A stretch of 64,000 nt of DNA from Coniochaeta sp. PMI_546 (taxonomy: Eukaryota; Ascomycota; Sordariomycetes; Coniochaetales; Coniochaetaceae), in assembly GCA_021432605.1 (NCBI GenBank), contig MU271152.1, positions 186,001 through 250,000 on the forward strand. Reading direction: 5' to 3'. Each line of letters starts with the position of its first letter. Position 1 is the first letter of the stretch. The notes under the pieces are model-generated. The model was given only the letters and a program-made list of their open reading frames with translations. It was not told the origin of the DNA and ran no database searches. Positions 22,285 to 33,165 of this stretch are shown piece after piece. The translations under genes and the position numbers were made by a program.

Positions 22285-23925
22285 ATGGGAAGCCTTTGGT
22301 TAACAGACTCGCCAGCCGTCGTAGATTTCCGCCGGAAGCTCCGCCAGACGTGGACTGGACACAGTACGCTGAACAACGGACACATCATGGACGAAGAAAG
22401 CCCCCTGCTTGGGTACCACTCGAGGGAGGAGAGCCGCGCCTCTTTCCTCCGGCGTGTCTTCTTTGACCGGAGGCAGACTCCGGGCACGGACAGCGACAAT
22501 CTGCTTGTGCGATGGTCGGCACGGACATTCAACGTGATCAAGGTCACCTTGTTGAGTAGTAAGTGTTCTTCCATGCCGAGGATATACTGATTTCAGGCAC
22601 CGCTAACTCTGTATAGGTCCGGTTAACATCCTCCTTGTCTTCGTCCCTATCGGCATTATTGCCGGTAAGCTGGGATGGGACCCTACCACTGTGTTCACAC
22701 TGAACTTCCTCGCTATCATTCCCTTGGCTGCCGTTCTCTCTTTTGCTACAGAGGAGATATCGAAGCGTCTGGGAGAGACGCTTGGAGGACTGTTGAATGC
22801 TACATTTGGCAATGCGGTCGAGCTCATTGTGCGTATCCCTTCTGTATTCTAACTCCGCCCGACCCACCCTGACTAACGCGTCGCATAGGTCAGCATCATC
22901 GCTCTAAGGGCCGGCGAGATCGAGGTCGTTCAGTCGTCGATGCTTGGCTCTATTCTCTCGAACCTTCTGCTCGTCTTAGGCATGTGCTTCATGCTAGGCG
23001 GCTTCTTCAACATGCGTGATGCGAATGGCCAGGGAATGGAGCAGAGCTTCCAGTCAGTCACCGCACAGACGACTTGCTCGCTTATGGCCCTCTCCTCCGC
23101 CTCCTTGGTCATTCCGGCTGCGCTCTATAACGTCCTGGATAGCGCCCACGAGCACGAAAAGCAGTCGAGCATCCTGCTTCTGTCGCGCGGCACGGCCATA
23201 ATTCTGCTCTTACTCTATATCTTGTACCTTTGGTTCCAGCTGCGGACACACAAGAACCTGTTCATGCCCGAAGACCCGGCCGAGCTTGAGGCGATGAATG
23301 AGGAGGAGGACTCGGATGTCATGTCTCCGTGGGCCGCTGCCGCCGTCTTGATCGTCGTTACGATCATGGTCTCAGTGTGTGCCGACTATCTCGTTGATAG
23401 CATCGATGCCATCGTTGAGGAGCACGACATCAGCAAGAATTTCATCGGTCTGATCTTGATTCCCATCGTTGGCAACGCGGCAGAGCACGTTACTGCGTGT
23501 GTAGTGGCAGTTCGAAACAAGATGGACCTGGCCATGGGAGTCGCGATCGGATCGAGCATACAGATTGCTCTTCTTGTTACTCCCTTCCTGGTTATTCTGG
23601 GCTGGATCATTGACCAGCCTATGAGCTTGCACTTTGAGACTTGTAAGTGCCTACTGCGTGTCAAGTGGTCGCTGATCATATGCTGATGTCTGAAAATAGT
23701 CGAAACTATTGCCTTCGCTCTGTCGGTGCTCGTCGTCACGTACACAGTCCAGGATGGAAAGTCGAACTATCTCGAGGGCGCCATGGTAAGACCTCTTCGT
23801 CTTCGCTGCCTTCCCAATACTGACTGGCATATTCGCAGCTTTTCGGCCTATATCTGATCATTGCTCTTGCCTTCTGGGCCGCACCGAGCGGCGCCTTGGA
23901 CAAGGTCATCGCCTTGATTTACTAA
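22285..23925 (+). CDS. VCX1: Vacuolar Ca2+/H+ exchanger (Vcx1/CAX family)
   Basis: This protein exchanges vacuolar protons for cytosolic calcium. Exons 22285-22558, 22617-22828, 22889-23642, 23700-23785 and 23839-23925 give 470 residues; introns are 53-60 bases. The first CaCA repeat reads [20 protein letters not shown] then [16 protein letters not shown]. The second reads [20 protein letters not shown] then [16 protein letters not shown]. About eleven hydrophobic segments are present, with an acidic loop between the halves ([13 protein letters not shown]). A second in-frame ATG at 22387 ([12 protein letters not shown]) would give 436 residues, nearer to yeast Vcx1 (411), and may be the true start. 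Localisation is taken from the family. Confidence 0.93.
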
Positions 23926-24622
23926 TCCGAAATACTTCTCATTTGTCGTGGCCATCTGATCATGGCTGTGTATTAGTATGTGCTGTGGGAACCGAAGAGG
24001 AGCAACGGCGCGGGATGGGACAAAATATGAAAGCTGAGTTGTCGGCGCCAATATTCGGCTTCGTCACTCACCTGTTTCGGAAACGCTGCACCGCAGAGGT
24101 TGAGCAACGAAGACGCCCGATCTTGTCTAGGTACCTGCCAGCAAACCACCGCAAGCCTGCGCTACCCGCTGTAGGTCTAGTTTGCTAAAGTTTTAGTCAA
24201 AGGGTTACGCGTGTAATAAAAGCGTTGATTAGCATGCAGTGCATAGATACTGTGTGAGCGTTTCACGATGAAAGCCATTGTCCCTAGAAGAGTTGATACA
24301 ATGAATCACAGGGATGCCTCGGTATGCGACAAGGTGTCAAAGACTCTTGACTATGCCATTAAGGTCTTTGTTACGATTGTTGATCCAGGCAAAGCTCTGG
24401 TCGAACAATGACCGTAACCATCTTCTGTGGCCTTGCAAACACTCACGGCGGACGGTTTCTCGCAAGGTATATAGTTCGCGCTCTCCCATCTACTCGGCCT
24501 GGCGTCCCTTACCATCATATCACCATCACCTAAGTGTTCTCCGCGAATTTGAGTTGATAACATTCCACTTGTACCTACTCAACCCTTGCAATCGAGCATT
24601 CCATAACGGTAAGTCAGACAGG
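23926..24622. other. Intergenic, VCX1 3' region and next promoter
   Basis: The frame of the next gene is open upstream to 24314, but that stretch is rich in Arg, Leu and His and has no coding feel. I treat it as leader. A GTAAGT donor-like site lies at 24611, just before the chosen ATG. Confidence 0.4.
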
Positions 24623-25749
24623 ATGCCTCTCAGGTTGCTCACCCTCTACAAGGGTTACCGCACCGTGTCCAACTCACTCTCATCTATTCGTAAGTCGACA
24701 GACGCACCCGAGAGCTTCGGAGACGCCATGCTCTACGACCCTCCCGCAAACTCGCGACAGGTAGCTCCAGCGGCACCAAGCTCGCCGTGCCCCTCAACAG
24801 TATGCCTTCCCGGCACACCGCGCCACGGGCCTCTTATCGATTTTGACGATGGCTGCAACGATGAACCTGAAGAAGAGACGGATAAGATCGTGCACGAGGT
24901 TCGGGGTGAGCTTATGTCTGACGAGTTCGACGAGACGGCGGAGGAGATTGACAAGTGCGGGGAGGAGAATGCTGCTGGGCGCGAGGATGATACCGCCGGC
25001 GGGATTGCGGCTGATGGCCGGTTCTCGCCTGGCACAACCCTTGCTTGCACTCATGTCTGCGACAAAGACAACAAGCAACTGGAGCTCTTCGAGTTCTTCG
25101 GTGTGGATGAAGATGCGGTTGAGCTGAAGGGCGAACTGAGGCTTGACGAGCAGGAGGGCATTGTGCTCGAGACGATTTTTGACTGTAATTCGGAGGGTGG
25201 AGGGTATGAAAGTAACGACTCCTCTAACGGGCTCGACGACAGCTGGTGCACTACTGATGAATTGCAGCAACACCAACGGAAGAGGAGCCGCCTGAAGACG
25301 CAGTGGTCAAGAAGAACTCTGTCTACGACTGGTTGGGTCGGAGCAAGAAAACGCAGCCTACACAGCGCAAGGGGAAAACTGTGCCGGCCAATGCCTTTGA
25401 GACCGAACTGCGGGGATTGGTTGACAAGGAGGTCGATGTGTGGGCTGATGTTGAGCAAGAGGTGAGTGGTAAAGCCAGGGATGCTGTTTGTAGCAGCACA
25501 GAGTCACCCTGCCAGCACTTTGACTACGAGGTCTTGGGCGACGTGGACACGAAGGAGCTGGACTCCATTTTCGCGCAGATGGAGACGGCGGAGGAGGGTA
25601 AGTCCACCAAGGTCGGCCCTTTGCAGAGAATGCGTCATTATGGAGACGATACCTCTGATTCTGTTGACTATATTGTTGTCGACCGCCCTAGTCTGGATTT
25701 CTTGGATCGGCTTGGGGCTCTTGAAGGTGCGAATCTGCGAGAGGGCTAG
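24623..25749 (+). CDS. Hypothetical acidic protein, function unknown
   Basis: Two exons (24623-25211 and 25268-25749) give 356 residues. The 56-base intron (GTAACG donor, TTGCAG acceptor) was inferred because the upstream frame goes out of register near 25270 and the downstream frame has no ATG. Splicing gives ...GGGYETPTEEEPPEDAVVKK..., and both flanks have the same acidic composition. The N-terminal 30 residues are basic (MPLRLLTLYKGYRTVSNSL), and the remainder is strongly acidic and probably largely disordered. I recognise no domain. A second GTGAGT at about 25461 could be a further donor, but the frame is open through it. Confidence 0.6.
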
Positions 25750-26223
25750 ACAAGCGATAAATAGGTAGGCTTGGGGAGCAAGCATTCGGCATAGAAGGTT
25801 CAGGATTGAAAGCAAAGTGGTAAGAAATATCAGACTACATGATTAGAATAGGTCGCATCCATAAACTCCTCGCAAATACTGGGTGAAGTTCGCGATTTAG
25901 GACCGGAACATAGAGTACATGAATAAGGTACCTAGTGATCGATGACTTGTAGCCTCGTTAGGGGTTGTGGTTGACAGGTTGCCGTGTCACGTGCCTCCCG
26001 GCCCCCAACGGTACGCGGTGCACGCGCTCGCTTAGCGCCGAGCAGAGTGGATAAGGTACCTTCGCGTTGATCACTTCTGTCGCGCAATTGAAGCAATCGC
26101 GACTTTAGTTGAACATTCACTTGTAACCGTAATGGTAACTTTGCTTCCACTGTCGTACACAATCCACGCTTTCATTGTCAATTGCTCGATTCCTGTGATG
26201 AAAATTTGCCTGGGATAACGAAA
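25750..26223. other. Intergenic, HP1 promoter region
   Basis: This is 474 bases with no coding frame that I believe. It contains several GGTACC sites and no clear TATA box. Confidence 0.4.
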
Positions 26224-27410
26224 ATGCCTCCGGGTGAGTCAATACTCTTTGCGTTCTGCACAATCACTGCTTGTTGGTCCAGGCGCAGATGATTTGTTCG
26301 CAAACTCGTCCGGCGCCTGTAACTGGAAACACCTATGCTTTGCACTACCTATCCATATTCTTCACGTTCGGCGTTCCAGCTTCGAACTAGCGTGCGACTT
26401 CAATCACCCGTCCCAACCTTTTGCGTTCTTCTTCTTTTTCGCTGTTGTGCGCGATGGCTAGACTAACACGTCACGTCAAAGCTATCAGCGACGAGGAGAA
26501 CTCGGACGTCGAGGTCGCCCGCGAGACCCAAAACCGATCGGGAAGAGCAAAGAGCGCCGTGAAGTACAAGGAGCCAGGGCCACTCGAGCTGGACGAGGAC
26601 GACGAGTTCGTCGACGCGAAAGACGTGACGAATGGCAAGGTCGCCGATGAAGAAGATGGTGAGGAAGAAGGCGAAGACGGCGACGAACCAGAGGAGTAAG
26701 AGATCTAGTCCATACATTATCGCGAGTACCCGCTCACCGTACGCAGATACGTCGTCGAAAAGATCTTGAGCCATCGTTGGGACAGTGACAGCGGCGAGCT
26801 CAAGTTCGAGGTCAAATGGGAGGGTTATGAGAAGAAGTCAGACCGGACTTGGGAGCCAGAAGAAAACCTCCTGTATACATCTCCCCCAAGACACCGGTTT
26901 GGGCGACAATGGAACTCACAGATTCTGCTAGGGAAACCTCTGTCCTTGACGACTATTATGCCAGCTTTGGCGGTAAAGAGAAGTTACTCGAGGAGGTACA
27001 AAACGGCCTCAAGAACAAGAAACGCGGCCGCCCACAATCATTTACGCCAACCTCGAGTAGCAAACGATCGCGCAAGAATGGGGACCACCCAGCCAATACG
27101 AGCCCCCCCGCCACAGCGAAGCAGGTCGCTTGGAAGCCACCAACGGGTTCGTGGGAAGATCAGATCACCGAGCTGGACGCCTGCGAAGAAGAGGAGTCAG
27201 GCAAGCTCATGGTTTACTTGACCTGGAAGGACGGACATAAGACACGGCACGAGACCAGTGTGATTTACAAGCGGTGTCCGCAAAAGGTATGCGATGTCGC
27301 CTCCATTCTAACCTACCGAGTTCCTAACACCTGGGTCATAGATGCTTCAATTTTATGAGAGGCATGTGCGAATAATCAAGAAGGACACGGAGGACGACGC
27401 TGTGATGTGA
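26224..27410 (+). CDS. HP1: Heterochromatin protein 1 (chromodomain plus chromoshadow domain)
   Basis: HP1 binds H3K9-methylated nucleosomes and dimerises through its chromoshadow domain. The model has five exons: 26224-26233, 26482-26695, 26747-26872, 26932-27286 and 27342-27410, giving 257 residues. The first coding exon is only 10 bases. Splicing over a 248-base intron with a good donor (GTGAGT) and branch site (CTAAC at 26463) gives MPPAISDEENSDVEV, a typical fungal HP1 start. The alternative ATG at 26454 lies inside this intron, would give 263 residues and has a weaker N-terminus. The chromodomain is at about residues 75-120 (YVVEKIL, FEVKWEGY, DRTWEPEENL, with the aromatic cage). An acidic stretch precedes it. 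A Lys/Arg-rich hinge follows, and the chromoshadow domain covers about 183-250 (SWEDQITELDACEEEESGKL, then MLQFYERHV). Confidence 0.9.
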
Positions 27411-28514
27411 ATCTACGGCGTCACATATTTGAGGGGGAAACCTTTGTTTGCTTTTATCTACGGACGGCGCATGGAGTCAAAAGGTGCAATGCCGTGCAGG
27501 GTTCGGAGAGCGACAACCATCAGCTAGGCCTCCTTGGTCCAGTTCTCGTCACTCCCGGACTCGCCAGTTCTGGGGGCCTGGCCAGAATGTGCTGCACAGG
27601 TGCAAGTGGTCGTCTTACTCCGCCCTTTGCGAGAGCTTTTCGCATCGAGAGCAGCACTGTTTCTCCTCGCAATCGAGCTGGAAGGGTTATCTTTTTCTTT
27701 CAATGTTACTATTTCCCGCAAACATGGGCACTACCCAATGGTTAGCCACTTGAAACAAACATGAATTGAAATTAGCCGCTAGTCAGTCCATCCTGTCCAA
27801 ATGGCGAGAACCTAAGTCGCAAGTATAGTTGGATGATGTGAAACTTGCCAATCTGTCGGCTACATCACTGATCAGTGACAGGGTGCAAAAGCTTATAGTT
27901 GTGCACCGGCCCTCAACATGCGGCTCGTCAACATGCGTCGTAAAGGTCGAGGTTGGCTGACGAACCCCACTAAAATTGGTCTGTGGGATCCCTGTCGACG
28001 TACAACCTCGGTGGTTGGGAACTCACAACCCACCGCCAGCCATCGCCATTGTTTACTTGGTGGCGGGGCAACGCCTGATATTTGAACTGGGCAACCGCAG
28101 CCCAAGCGGGTGTGCTACAGCTCCTTCCACAGTTTGTCCTCCTTCTCACAATCAAGTTCCAAGCAATTTCCTACGACGATTTACCCTCAGAATCCAATCG
28201 TCTGTCTTGTGCAGCTTTCTTCGCTCTTGCTTAGGTGTTAATAGCATCCTTTACCGCTATTTCACCCATTACCACCCACCCAAGACACTGGCATCATCGT
28301 CGTTCACCCCACACCCACCAACTCTGGGGCCCAACATTCCACAGCTGAGACTCTCGCTCGACACCGTCTGCCCTGCCAAACTCAGAAGCTACCGTTGGGT
28401 ATTCAACGACTCCACATTCCACAGCCTCGACTCCTGGCTACATCGACTTGCTTGCGAAATTCGCATCTTTCCCCCTGCCCCTCAGACAGCTGAGCCGGGC
28501 TCACATCCGCCGCC
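27411..28514. other. Intergenic with pyrimidine-rich leader of the microprotein gene
   Basis: About 1.1 kb. The last 400 bases are rich in C and T, as in fungal promoters and 5' leaders. An open frame at 27976-28521 spans it but is Pro/Ser/His-rich noise. No repeat or RNA gene is seen. Confidence 0.45.
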
Positions 28515-28691
28515 ATGGTGAAGGAAAACGACGTGATAGCCATCATCGTCATCGTCATCTTCGTCATCCTTATATTGATCGGTTACGGCATCTACCGCCT
28601 CGTCCACGTCGCTAGACAAAACATGCGCGGCACCGTCACCGGCTCGTCGTCGAGTAGTGGTAGCTCTCGCGAGATTGACGATGGGGACTGA
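28515..28691 (+). CDS. 58-residue single-pass membrane microprotein, function unknown
   Basis: An ORF below usual annotation cut-offs encodes 58 residues. The ATG sits in an ideal context (GCCGCCATGG). A short hydrophilic start (MVKENDV) is followed by a run of Ile, Val, Leu and Phe from about residue 8 to 30, with GYGIYR at its end, forming one strong transmembrane helix. The basic flank (HVARQNMR) after the helix predicts a cytosolic C-terminus by the positive-inside rule. The tail is Ser/Gly-rich and ends acidic (REIDDGD). I do not recognise a family. The composition, start context and C/T-rich leader support a real gene; conservation would settle it. Confidence 0.55.
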   Translation: MVKENDVIAIIVIVIFVILILIGYGIYRLVHVARQNMRGTVTGSSSSSGSSREIDDGD

Positions 28692-29329
28692 TCACCGATA
28701 CTGGGCGGGTGAACAAGAAAGACTTTCAAGTATGCGCAACGCAGCATAAGATGTTGCACGCTACACATTTTGTGCATTGGGAGATATGGAGAGCATCTTG
28801 GATGGCGATATGGTCTATCATGATTAATGTATGTGGGGGCTATTCCAGCAGTGGCAGGAAAGCAATCGCTTCAGGAGCTTCCCATGATGGCAAGCTATGA
28901 GGAGGATAGCAAAAGTAGGAAGGCATGTCGTTGCATTATTTTTTGGGCATATATGAAAGCCACAACGGCGTTTTTGGCGAATGGGTTCCAAGTGGGATCT
29001 TGTGCTACAGCGGATATCATAAGCGATTGCTCTTCTGGATGAGTATGTATGGGATAGGGCTTCGGTTGACATAGACTGCATGCGAAGCCTGCAAAAGGAG
29101 GGACATATTCGATGTATGGTTGTATATAGCAAGTTTAGATAGGCAATACATTGCCTTGGAAAAGGGCTACTCCGCCGTTCGGCCTACGTGCTTCCTATTA
29201 AGCATTATTTGCTGGTTATTGACACCAGACTCGGTACGATCTATGTACCTCAAGTGCTACGAGTTATAGCCCTTCACGAGCAAGATATTTCACCGGCCAT
29301 TGTATGGTGAAGCACTTTCTCTCCCCAAG
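28692..29329. other. Intergenic, no gene seen
   Basis: About 640 bases downstream of the microprotein gene. Small open frames at 28827-29042 and on the minus strand have no coding look. Confidence 0.45.
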
Positions 29330-29337
29330 TATATAAA
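29330..29337 (+). promoter_or_regulatory. TATA box of the 29447 gene
   Basis: TATATAAA lies 117 bases upstream of the ATG at 29447. The same arrangement recurs upstream of the other small coiled-coil-type genes here. Confidence 0.6.
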
Positions 29338-29446
29338 GCCCACGTCTCTCCCCTTAGCTCCCTCAACCGTCGCCTAACTCAAAACCCATAGCCTCCAGGG
29401 AAATAGTAATTCAATAACGAAACAAAATAACAACATAACCACCATC

Positions 29447-30010
29447 ATGTCGGCTAGTCAGCATTCTGCGTCCCACGATCATTCGTCAGACTCTTGGCGA
29501 TCTGATAGCTCCTTAAAATCCAGTTCATCAACGGATTCGAACCGACTCCGCGGCCCGGCTCATGGCCGTTCATCAGGAAGCTGCTCTTCTTCTGGAAGCA
29601 GCTCATCTGCTCGCCCCGCAGAGCACTGGCCATTTTCAGTCCACGATATCGAAAACCTCGACGGCGTCATCGATGCCCATCTCTACGAGCTAACGCATGT
29701 TATCCGCAGTGTTGAAGATCACCAAGACAGTCTTGAACAAACCCAGGATAGTAAGGAAGACCTGATCTGGCAGATATTCCTAGCCCGTACGGGAGCCTGT
29801 CGGCAGCGCCCCGGGAAGGAGGAGTCCACCGCAGCTCAAGGACGCGATGGCTTGGCGCGGTGCTGGCAGTCTATATCTCGGGACAAACGGGAAGCTAGCC
29901 AGGACCTTGATAGGGCGGAGCACCAGCTTGCTGACTTTGTCTCCATCCTGTTTAAGCTCCTCAAGGAGCGCTACCGCAGGAACAGTGTCGCTAGTGGGGT
30001 ACGCCATTGA
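29447..30010 (+). CDS. Small helical protein, unknown (coiled-coil-type set, member 1)
   Basis: This intronless gene encodes 187 residues. The first 60 residues are almost wholly Ser, Gly, Asp and Arg (MSASQHSASHDHSSDSW...). The remainder is charged and helix-prone (HDIENLDGVIDAHLYELTHV, later RDKREASQDLDRAEHQLADF), with heptad-like hydrophobic spacing. There is no signal peptide or membrane segment. I recognise no domain. The N-terminal low-complexity region, C-terminal helix, lack of introns and TATA box about 117 bases upstream are shared with the genes at 30926, 32680, 33601, 56347 and 61234, though their sequences do not visibly align. Confidence 0.6.
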   Translation: MSASQHSASHDHSSDSWRSDSSLKSSSSTDSNRLRGPAHGRSSGSCSSSGSSSSARPAEHWPFSVHDIENLDGVIDAHLYELTHVIRSVEDHQDSLEQTQDSKEDLIWQIFLARTGACRQRPGKEESTAAQGRDGLARCWQSISRDKREASQDLDRAEHQLADFVSILFKLLKERYRRNSVASGVRH

Positions 30011-30765
30011 TAATTAGCTGTTCCAAAGCTCAAGAGGAGGGTTCAATCGGCTCGCTTGTTTGCTTTCTTGGCCATCAAGGAGAGAATCACGCGAAGACGG
30101 TGGATAACTGGAGTACTTGGAGCCAGTAACAGGAGGTCAAGGTGATTAGGGCGCTCACAACCATTAGACTTTCCAGCGGGTAACGTCGTGGAGACAGTAC
30201 ACATTATGATCGATCACGGAACGGGAATATGTCTATACTTCGACTAGGTGCATATCTGTCTTGAGCGACATGTTGCATTGTACTTACGTTCCGTTACTTG
30301 TGATGGAGCACACCTCGGCTAAGAATTGAGTCTGACTGATGATGTGTTTTTCTGGCTCAGTGAGCTGTCAGAGACCCTAATGGCAGAGTATAGAGGACGT
30401 TTGCACATCACTTAGCCTTATGCCATCAGGGGTGAGTCCTACAAGGTAAAAATGCATAACTAGAATAGCTTCGCACAGAATGTTGACACTCCGGCCCCCG
30501 CCTTACTAGGAGTGACAGGTCGGTCTGGCATTCTTTCATTATCTCGATATGTCAGTTTCGCCTATTGTTTTCTTAGTTCAAACAGGCTCCTGTCAAAGAC
30601 TGGTGAACAAGAAGCAATAGTTTGAGAGCAATAACTCCTGTCTGCAGACTAGAAGACAAAGGTGCGAACAGTGTCTTTCGAGGAGAGTGACCATAAGGAC
30701 ACTTGTCTGAACAATTTCATTGTAGATATAACAAAGCATAAACCCATCGTGATGCCTCGTCGAAG
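30011..30765. other. Intergenic, no gene seen
   Basis: About 750 bases between small-protein genes. A minus open frame at 30593-30832 has no coding look. No repeat is obvious. Confidence 0.45.
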
Positions 30766-30772
30766 TATATAT
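30766..30772 (+). promoter_or_regulatory. TATA box of the 30926 gene
   Basis: TATATAT lies 160 bases upstream of the ATG at 30926. Confidence 0.5.
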
Positions 30773-30925
30773 TTTGCATGTGCTCACCGACAGGCTCTCC
30801 AGACCCCTCTCCTGATCTTCCGTATCGTACACTGATCCTCACACACAACCACCCTCACCCTTGCTCCCAAACTCTTAGCATCGCGATACGAAATTTTCCC
30901 TACATTGAACCACCAACTTACAGCA

Positions 30926-31480
30926 ATGGGAATCTTTGAAGTTTTCGGCCGATCAAAGGCCCGTCATGACGACGCCACAATGGAGCACACTCGCAAAGAG
31001 CAACAGCCCACTCGAAATGGGGTCATGCTGCAGCAGGCCTCTCGTCTTGAGCAGCAGCAGCGTGTTCTGCCAGGTGGGTATGTGGAATTTCCGCCCCGCG
31101 ATATGTCTCCATTAACTCCTAATCCGCAGGCAGAATGGTTTACGATGATCACCGACGTTTGCCACCGGCAGCAGCAGGTGATAGACCTTGTGGCAAACTT
31201 GAGGGAGCAGCTTGAGATCTTGCATCGCAAGTTTGAGTACCATATCAAGCACCGTGAGAACATCCGCGTGTTTGACTGGCGCGAGAATGATAAGAGCATG
31301 AGGCAGGAGATGGCTGACATCAACACAGAGCTAACCGAGGCCCTCAAGGCGTTGGAGTGCATACAGGCTGAGTATCTCGAGCTCAAGGGACAACAGGACG
31401 AGCTTTTTGGCATCCCATGCTTAGAGCCACGTGAGGTTCTCACTATTCAGTCGAACCTTCGCTCAGCATCGAAGAAGTAG
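30926..31480 (+). CDS. Small coiled-coil protein, unknown (coiled-coil-type set, member 2)
   Basis: This intronless gene encodes 184 residues from the first true ATG; an earlier in-frame TTG at 30905 was rejected. The first 75 residues are Gln/Arg-rich and probably unstructured (HTRKEQQPTRNGVMLQQASR). From about residue 80 to 165 the sequence is a long amphipathic helix with heptads (VIDLVANLREQLEILHRKFE, then MADINTELTEALKALECIQA), a strong coiled-coil candidate. It ends in a basic SASKK tail. There is no signal peptide or recognised domain. Layout matches the other members of the set. Confidence 0.65.
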   Translation: MGIFEVFGRSKARHDDATMEHTRKEQQPTRNGVMLQQASRLEQQQRVLPGGYVEFPPRDMSPLTPNPQAEWFTMITDVCHRQQQVIDLVANLREQLEILHRKFEYHIKHRENIRVFDWRENDKSMRQEMADINTELTEALKALECIQAEYLELKGQQDELFGIPCLEPREVLTIQSNLRSASKK

Positions 31481-32473
31481 CATATTGAGGTGCGTAGGTG
31501 AGCGCTGTGTAAGATGTTCAGGCCTCTTGATACATGACCAGGTAAGATCCAGAGATATCATAGAATGAAACTGTAGGCCTTGAATAGATATGATTAGGAA
31601 ATAACATGCGATACTTCTAAGAAGAACGAAATAAAACAAGGGATTCTTTTAAACATTACTTCATATGCCGTGCCAGAGTCTTTTTAGCAGTGACGAGCAC
31701 ATTTATACCTACTCGATATAGAAGCCATTTTTGCGCTTCTTCTCCCTTCTTGTCAGGCTCCTCAAGTTGACCTATATGAGAACTATGCATGACAGTGTAA
31801 AGGCGATTACATGAAAACTTTACCAAGTATATACATCATATCGAATTCTCGTAATCAAGGTCTGTCAGCCATGGCAGCGAGCAAATATGCTCACGCCATG
31901 CGCTCTAGAGACCACCAGCGATGCGACCCGTAGTTCAAAGCCAGTTGCAGCACACGACTACTGTTGTCGTTCTATTACGTTGATCAGTGGAATAGTCACA
32001 TCAATAATCTGCTCACTTCAGCTGTAGACCAACGCGCCTCGGCCGTGGCTCGTTGCGTGAGCATCAAAATCTAGGTCCTGAACCCGACCAGAGCATGGCT
32101 CGAATGATGGAGCAAGATGATGGCACATTTCAGGCTCAGAAGGTTTGGCGAGTTCGGACGCATGTATCTGAGGTGTATGTAACGCTTGTTTCGGCACTCG
32201 GCACTGATGGAGGCTGATATACAAAGTTGGAAGAAAGTAAAGATACACGGAGACACTGGAGAAGTTATCAAGACTTTGTGACTGTCTGTCTGACCAGGGG
32301 CAGAGGAGGTGCTGCCGTTGAGGAGTAGGTGGTCGACGTGGAACAGAATGGGCCATCTGGGTGGATTCTTGTTGGCTCGGGTGAATAGAGGTGAATTCCC
32401 CTTGCAACAAATCTACAGATGAATCAAAGGGCAACTCTCAGAGAAATAACAGTCTGTAAATTCAAAGTGATTG
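31481..32473. other. Intergenic, no gene seen
   Basis: About 1 kb. A minus open frame at 32018-32434 begins with a non-ATG codon and is Ser/Pro/His-rich. I reject it and see nothing else. Confidence 0.45.
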
Positions 32474-32480
32474 TATATAT
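32474..32480 (+). promoter_or_regulatory. TATA box of the 32680 gene
   Basis: TATATAT lies 206 bases upstream of the ATG at 32680. This is the widest spacing in the set. Confidence 0.45.
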
Positions 32481-32679
32481 TCTCCGAAGTTCACCCATCA
32501 CGAGATTAACTCAAGTGAACAACATCGGGAGGTCCTGCCGACTGCCTAGAAAATGGATCATCACGCTCTGTTGCTCTTTCAGCACCCTCCATCTTCACAA
32601 CATCACTGTCAACATACCAAGTTGTCAGAGAATCAGAACTCGACGCCTCTGTATTCAATTGCATCGCGCATACCTGACA

Positions 32680-33165
32680 ATGTCAACCAATCGTCGGATG
32701 TCTCGAGGGCAACTTCCTCCCTATCCTGGCCCACCACGCCAGCCTCCATCTTACGAGCAAGATTGTCAAGACCGACTGGCACAAATCGATTGCTTGATTG
32801 ACGACGTTGGCGAGAAGAAACAGGCGCAAATAGTGATCGCCTACGATGCTACTCGCAAAGATGTCCTCGACACAGCCCGCCAGACTCTCAAGCACTGGAA
32901 CCGCGTTCTGGTCAATATTAAGAAGCGCCCCAATGAGTCAGACCGCGACCACGTCCGCCGCTTGAAAATGGAGAACATGACATTCGAGGACTACCGGCGG
33001 AGCATTGCGACCTAGGAGGAAGTTCTTGCCCGTGTCAACGCTCTGGAGGAGGAGTTTCAGCAGGAGCTAAAGAAGGTCGAGGACTTTGAGAAGGAGCTCG
33101 ATGAGCTGCGGAAGCAGCGGACGAAGGTCATGCGGAACATTCGCGATTATCAACAGGGTTACTAG
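32680..33165 (+). pseudogene. Small coiled-coil protein interrupted by one in-frame TAG (member 3)
   Basis: From the ATG at 32680 the frame runs 111 codons to a TAG at 33013-33015, then continues in the same frame for 49 more codons to a second TAG at 33163-33165. The second part is plainly coding in look: it begins EEVLARVNALEEEFQQELKK and goes on as a regular coiled coil (KVEDFEKELDELRKQRTKVM). The N-terminus is Pro/Arg-rich (RGQLPPYPGPPRQPPSYEQD). Without the TAG the product would be 161 residues, in line with the other members. The stop could be a CAG-to-TAG change, which fits a CpA-to-TpA mutation. It could also be a site of readthrough or A-to-I editing (UAG to UGG), as known from Sordariomycete sexual stages, or a true shorter end. 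I call it interrupted and cannot choose among these. Confidence 0.55.

Noticed and set aside
27976-28521. 181-codon frame upstream of the microprotein
   Set aside because: It is C/T-rich leader sequence; composition is that of translated pyrimidine tracts.
29533-29543. tRNA B-box-like sequence (reverse complement GGTTCGAATCC)
   Set aside because: No A box or cloverleaf fits on the minus strand, and it lies inside a coding region.
32018-32434. 138-codon minus frame
   Set aside because: It starts at TTG, has no domain, and is rich in Ser, Pro and His.
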